Part shown: positions 8,986-11,079 of the stretch, piece by piece
Layout: every line of letters begins with the position of its first letter
Position numbering within the stretch: the stretch's first letter is position 1
NCBI GenBank assembly: GCA_900617975.1
Contig: UZAE01001907.1
Coordinates: forward strand, 1 to 11,079
DNA from: Rodentolepis nana
Lineage: Eukaryota > Platyhelminthes > Cestoda > Cyclophyllidea > Hymenolepididae
Length of the DNA: 11,079 nt
Direction of reading: 5' to 3'
Program-made: the position numbers and the translations under genes
Notes under the pieces: generated by a model
The model's input: only the letters and a program-made list of their open reading frames with translations
What the model was told of the DNA's origin: nothing
Databases searched by the model: none

Positions 8986-9564
8986 TTGGTAGAAGCGATC
9001 ATGACATCCATTCATAGGAAAGACCACCTTTATTGCCTAACCTGTGTAAAAGTATTTATTTCCAATCACCTAAAGCCATCACCAAGAATTTGTCTTTGTA
9101 AAGTAGGTACAAAATTGATAAATTGTCAGACACCCCCCCCCCCGCCCACCTACTTTTTGGAAATATCAAATAACAAATTACCATGCTTTTCAGCTCATGG
9201 CAAAGCTAAAATGGATATTAAAAAAAGATTGCAGTTGCCCAACATGATTGAGTTTTCCCTTAGTTCTGTTAAGAACTCTGGGTAAAATACTTAAGAAAGC
9301 CTAATGGCGAAGGTCATTTAGAAAAGCGTTTTTAAAGCTAAAGTTGGGTTGGGAGAATCATTATGTAGTTCCTCTAATGAGAGACTCAAATTACCCCACT
9401 CTCAATATTACCCCATCTTTATCAGTGCGCTTGCTTGTTGTGTTCCAACGGAAATCGATTCTGCGAACTTTGACTTCACAAAGTCAGTAAAAGAATTACA
9501 TTTTAAAGTTAGGAGAATGGATGCCGCAGAAAGTTCTGATAATCATTATGTTTCAGATTATTAG
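8986..9564 (+). other. Two short plus-strand open frames, gene not supported
   Basis: One frame is open at 8986-9285 (first ATG at 9001) and another at 9349-9564. The first has a few Cys and His residues near its N terminus and a Pro run encoded by the poly-C tract. The second opens on TTG rather than ATG. Neither has a recognisable domain. They could be pieces of exons, but no splice signals or homology support this. Confidence 0.15.
9133..9143. repeat. Poly-C run, 11 bases
   Basis: Eleven consecutive C residues interrupt AT-rich DNA. Homopolymers of this length are prone to slippage and sequencing error, so the reading frame across them should not be trusted. Confidence 0.7.
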
Positions 9565-10402
9565 TAATGCCCCTAATATACACTTTACTATTCACATGAA
9601 ACGACTGCCTAGTTAATATAAGATGTGAAGTGGAAATGAATTAAATCTAGAAAATTAAGGTAAAATGCATCAGTAATGCAGTTGAATTTGTTTATATTCA
9701 TAACTGTTGCAACAGGATATGACATTTGACATTTAGCCCCTTTACTTAAGGTTCAGGAATATTGGTTTAAGTATGAAGAATGCAATGCCGATGGATTAGT
9801 CGAAAGATCTGACAAGTACTTTTGGTTAGTTAGCTGATTAAACTGAAATGAACGAAAAAATATAGTCCCATTCTCCGGTTATATCAATAGACACTTTCAT
9901 GTACTCTCCGGTTTCTTATTTTCAATAAATTGACACCACAAATTTGCTGTCTCTGGAGTGAAGGCCTAACTATCCCAGATTTTGCCGTTAGAAACTTAAC
10001 ACTAAAGATAACAAATTTAGTAAAAATTTGAATTAATAGAGGCGCGTAACAGTTCAATCTAAAGTAATCTTTTTCACTATCTAAGTGAACTCTCATTTTG
10101 GATCGCTTATCAGCCTTAATCCATTGTCTTTCAATCGCCATCTGCTCGTTATATAATATATTTTTTGATCTCCAATCTGATAATCAATATTTAAAATATT
10201 AGACTTTACCCAGCTACCCATAGTGATCTCAAGCCTGACATCTGCTTCCCCACCCGCCTCCATCCTTCCTCCCTTGCATTAATCACCATCCTAACGTCAC
10301 TGCCCTCTCATCTTTCAGCAGTGCTGTTAGCAAGTGTAAAATGTGTGCTAATTTAGAAGTTTTCCCAATTCTTCATTAGCTATTTCTAATATAAGGGATC
10401 AT
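9565..10402. other. AT-rich non-coding flank of the LINE
   Basis: No gene is seen; the minus-strand frame at 9884-10141 has no recognisable features. A cytosine-rich pyrimidine tract lies at 10241-10275, and a pyrimidine-plus-CAG string near 10310 resembles a splice acceptor but has no exon after it. The last bases before 10403 are the presumed insertion target of the LINE; the duplication cannot be checked because the 3' end is outside the window. Confidence 0.5.
10241..10275. repeat. C-rich pyrimidine tract
   Basis: A 35-base tract with a single purine run break (G and A residues are isolated), much more C-rich than its flanks. No copy matching it closely was found elsewhere in the window. 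Confidence 0.35.
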
Positions 10403-10476
10403 AGGGTGCGCGATAGACTTACCTCCACGTGGTGCACCCTGGACAACGTATCTTCGTACGGCAAAAAAAGTCTATC
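10403..10476 (+). ncRNA. HDV-like self-cleaving ribozyme, copy 2 (LINE 5' end)
   Basis: All helices of the HDV fold can be drawn. P1 pairs GGGUGC 10404-10409 with GCACCC 10434-10439, optionally extended by A10403-U10440. P2 pairs GAUAGACUU 10412-10420 with AAGUCUAUC 10468-10476, nine Watson-Crick pairs. P3 pairs ACC 10421-10423 with GGU 10431-10433 around a seven-base L3. P1.1 is C10425-C10426 with G10441-G10442. P4 pairs 10447-10451 with 10456-10460 around CUUC, including one U-G. The joining strand GGCAAAA places the catalytic cytosine at C10462. Self-scission would release the LINE RNA with its own 5' end from a read-through transcript, the role shown for R2 and some other LINE ribozymes. 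The base at the first P1 position is A where copy 1 has G, so cleavage may be before 10403 or 10404. Activity itself is inferred. Confidence 0.85.
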
Positions 10477-10506
10477 ACTCAGCATTTGATTTGACTTCGA
10501 TTTAGT

Positions 10507-11079
10507 ATGATTAGCTTGAAAAAAGGCTATAAGAGAAATCGCTCTCGTCAGGGCGAATCACAACGTCTTCAGATCCTCCAGTGGAATGCTGGAGGGATGT
10601 CACAGGACAAAAAGATCCAAGTACAGAAAATCCTACAAACCTATGATGTAGACATTTTCACAATTATGGAAGCAAACATTTCGGATGGCAAACTGAAGTA
10701 CTACCAATTCCCAGGTTACACCCTGTACCTTCTACCTAAATACCGGCAAGTTGCAAGTGGAATTCTAACTGGAGTAAAAGAAGGCCTCATCTCACACTAC
10801 GATCTAATCAAGAGTATGGGCTCGACACAAGACATATGTGAAATAATCAGATTAAATTTTTGGAATATTCAAAACCACTTCAAGGTATATGCAGTCTATA
10901 ATCCACACCAGAATTGTCCCAACTTTGACTTTCTGAACATCTCACACAAAACTGTAGTATTAGGAGACTTCAACTCCCATTCCATCAGATGGGGCTACAG
11001 GGATACAAACATAGCTGGAAAGGAAATCGAAGACATGCTAAACAGCAACCCTCTGGAACTTATTTATAGCAATGAGGAT
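10507..11079 (+). CDS. LINE ORF, AP-type endonuclease domain (partial, N-terminal 191 aa)
   Basis: Encodes the nicking endonuclease that opens the target DNA so that the element's reverse transcriptase can prime on it; the reverse transcriptase should follow beyond the window. The EEP-fold motifs appear in order: LQWNAGG near residues 24-30 (metal-binding Asn27), IMEAN at 53-57 with Glu55 as the catalytic metal ligand, VYNP at 130-133 (Tyr131), and GDFNSH at 153-158 (Asp154, Asn156) followed by RWG at 161-163. The terminal SDH motif is not reached. ATG 10507 is chosen because an in-frame TGA lies at 10492 and the basic 18-residue leader directly precedes the domain. The same ATG position is kept in the short element at 1415. 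There are no stops or frameshifts. Codon use is more balanced than in the surrounding DNA. Translation may depend on the ribozyme leader, as reported for related LINE ribozymes; that is inference here. Confidence 0.92.
   Translation, partial: MISLKKGYKRNRSRQGESQRLQILQWNAGGMSQDKKIQVQKILQTYDVDIFTIMEANISDGKLKYYQFPGYTLYLLPKYRQVASGILTGVKEGLISHYDLIKSMGSTQDICEIIRLNFWNIQNHFKVYAVYNPHQNCPNFDFLNISHKTVVLGDFNSHSIRWGYRDTNIAGKEIEDMLNSNPLELIYSNED

Larger units (their letters stand above)
10403..11079 (+). mobile_element. LINE (non-LTR retrotransposon), intact 5' end, cut by window edge
   Basis: The element starts with an HDV-like ribozyme (10403-10476), has a 30-base spacer, then an endonuclease open reading frame at 10507 that is still open at the last base. 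No gag-like ORF1 lies between leader and endonuclease, so this looks like a single-ORF, APE-type LINE. The reverse transcriptase domain and 3' end are off to the right. The absence of stops over 191 codons and the full Watson-Crick pairing of the ribozyme suggest a young copy. The clade is unresolved: the endonuclease looks most like proteins usually labelled jockey-type in invertebrate genomes, but RTE or Ingi clades, which include single-ORF elements and known 5' ribozymes, are alternatives. Confidence 0.85.

Noticed and set aside
10300..10322. Pyrimidine tract plus CAG resembling a splice acceptor
   Set aside because: No open exon follows; the next open reading frame belongs to the LINE.

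Overview
This is strongly AT-rich nuclear DNA from a eukaryote, most likely an invertebrate animal. Arthropod or arachnid is my guess; a flatworm or other invertebrate is not excluded. Reasons: there are no dense bacterial-type genes, about 10 kb has no convincing coding sequence, and the only clear protein gene is the start of an animal-type non-LTR retrotransposon (LINE).

Layout. Positions 1-31 are the 3' tail of a retroelement whose body lies left of the window. Positions 1308-1639 are a complete, short (about 330 bp) non-autonomous retroelement flanked by a 9-bp target-site duplication. Positions 1640-10402 are AT-rich intergenic or intronic sequence with scattered hairpins, pyrimidine tracts and short simple repeats, but no gene I can defend. 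Positions 10403-11079 are the intact 5' end of a LINE: a 5' leader, then an open reading frame with an AP-type (EEP-fold) endonuclease domain that runs off the right edge.

The main result is in the leaders of the last two elements. Both start with a 73-74 nt segment that folds as a nested double pseudoknot of the hepatitis-delta-virus (HDV)-like self-cleaving ribozyme class. P1, P1.1, P2, P3 and P4 can all be drawn in both copies, the catalytic cytosine sits in an expected GCAAA context, and nearly all differences in stems preserve pairing. In the short element the predicted cleavage position (G1310) lies two bases inside the target-site duplication, so the ribozyme would define the 5' end of the transposed RNA. 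HDV-like ribozymes are known at the 5' ends of some LINEs (R2, some RTE elements, trypanosome L1Tc/ingi, mosquito elements), so the class is known; this family and its short partner may not be.

The three elements fit together. The short element has a LINE-like head (ribozyme, leader, apparently the ATG) and a tail matching the 31 nt at the left edge, with an unrelated pyrimidine-rich middle. This resembles the RIME/ingi pairs of trypanosomes: a parasite of the LINE that keeps only the 5' ribozyme/promoter and the 3' tail recognised by the LINE reverse transcriptase.
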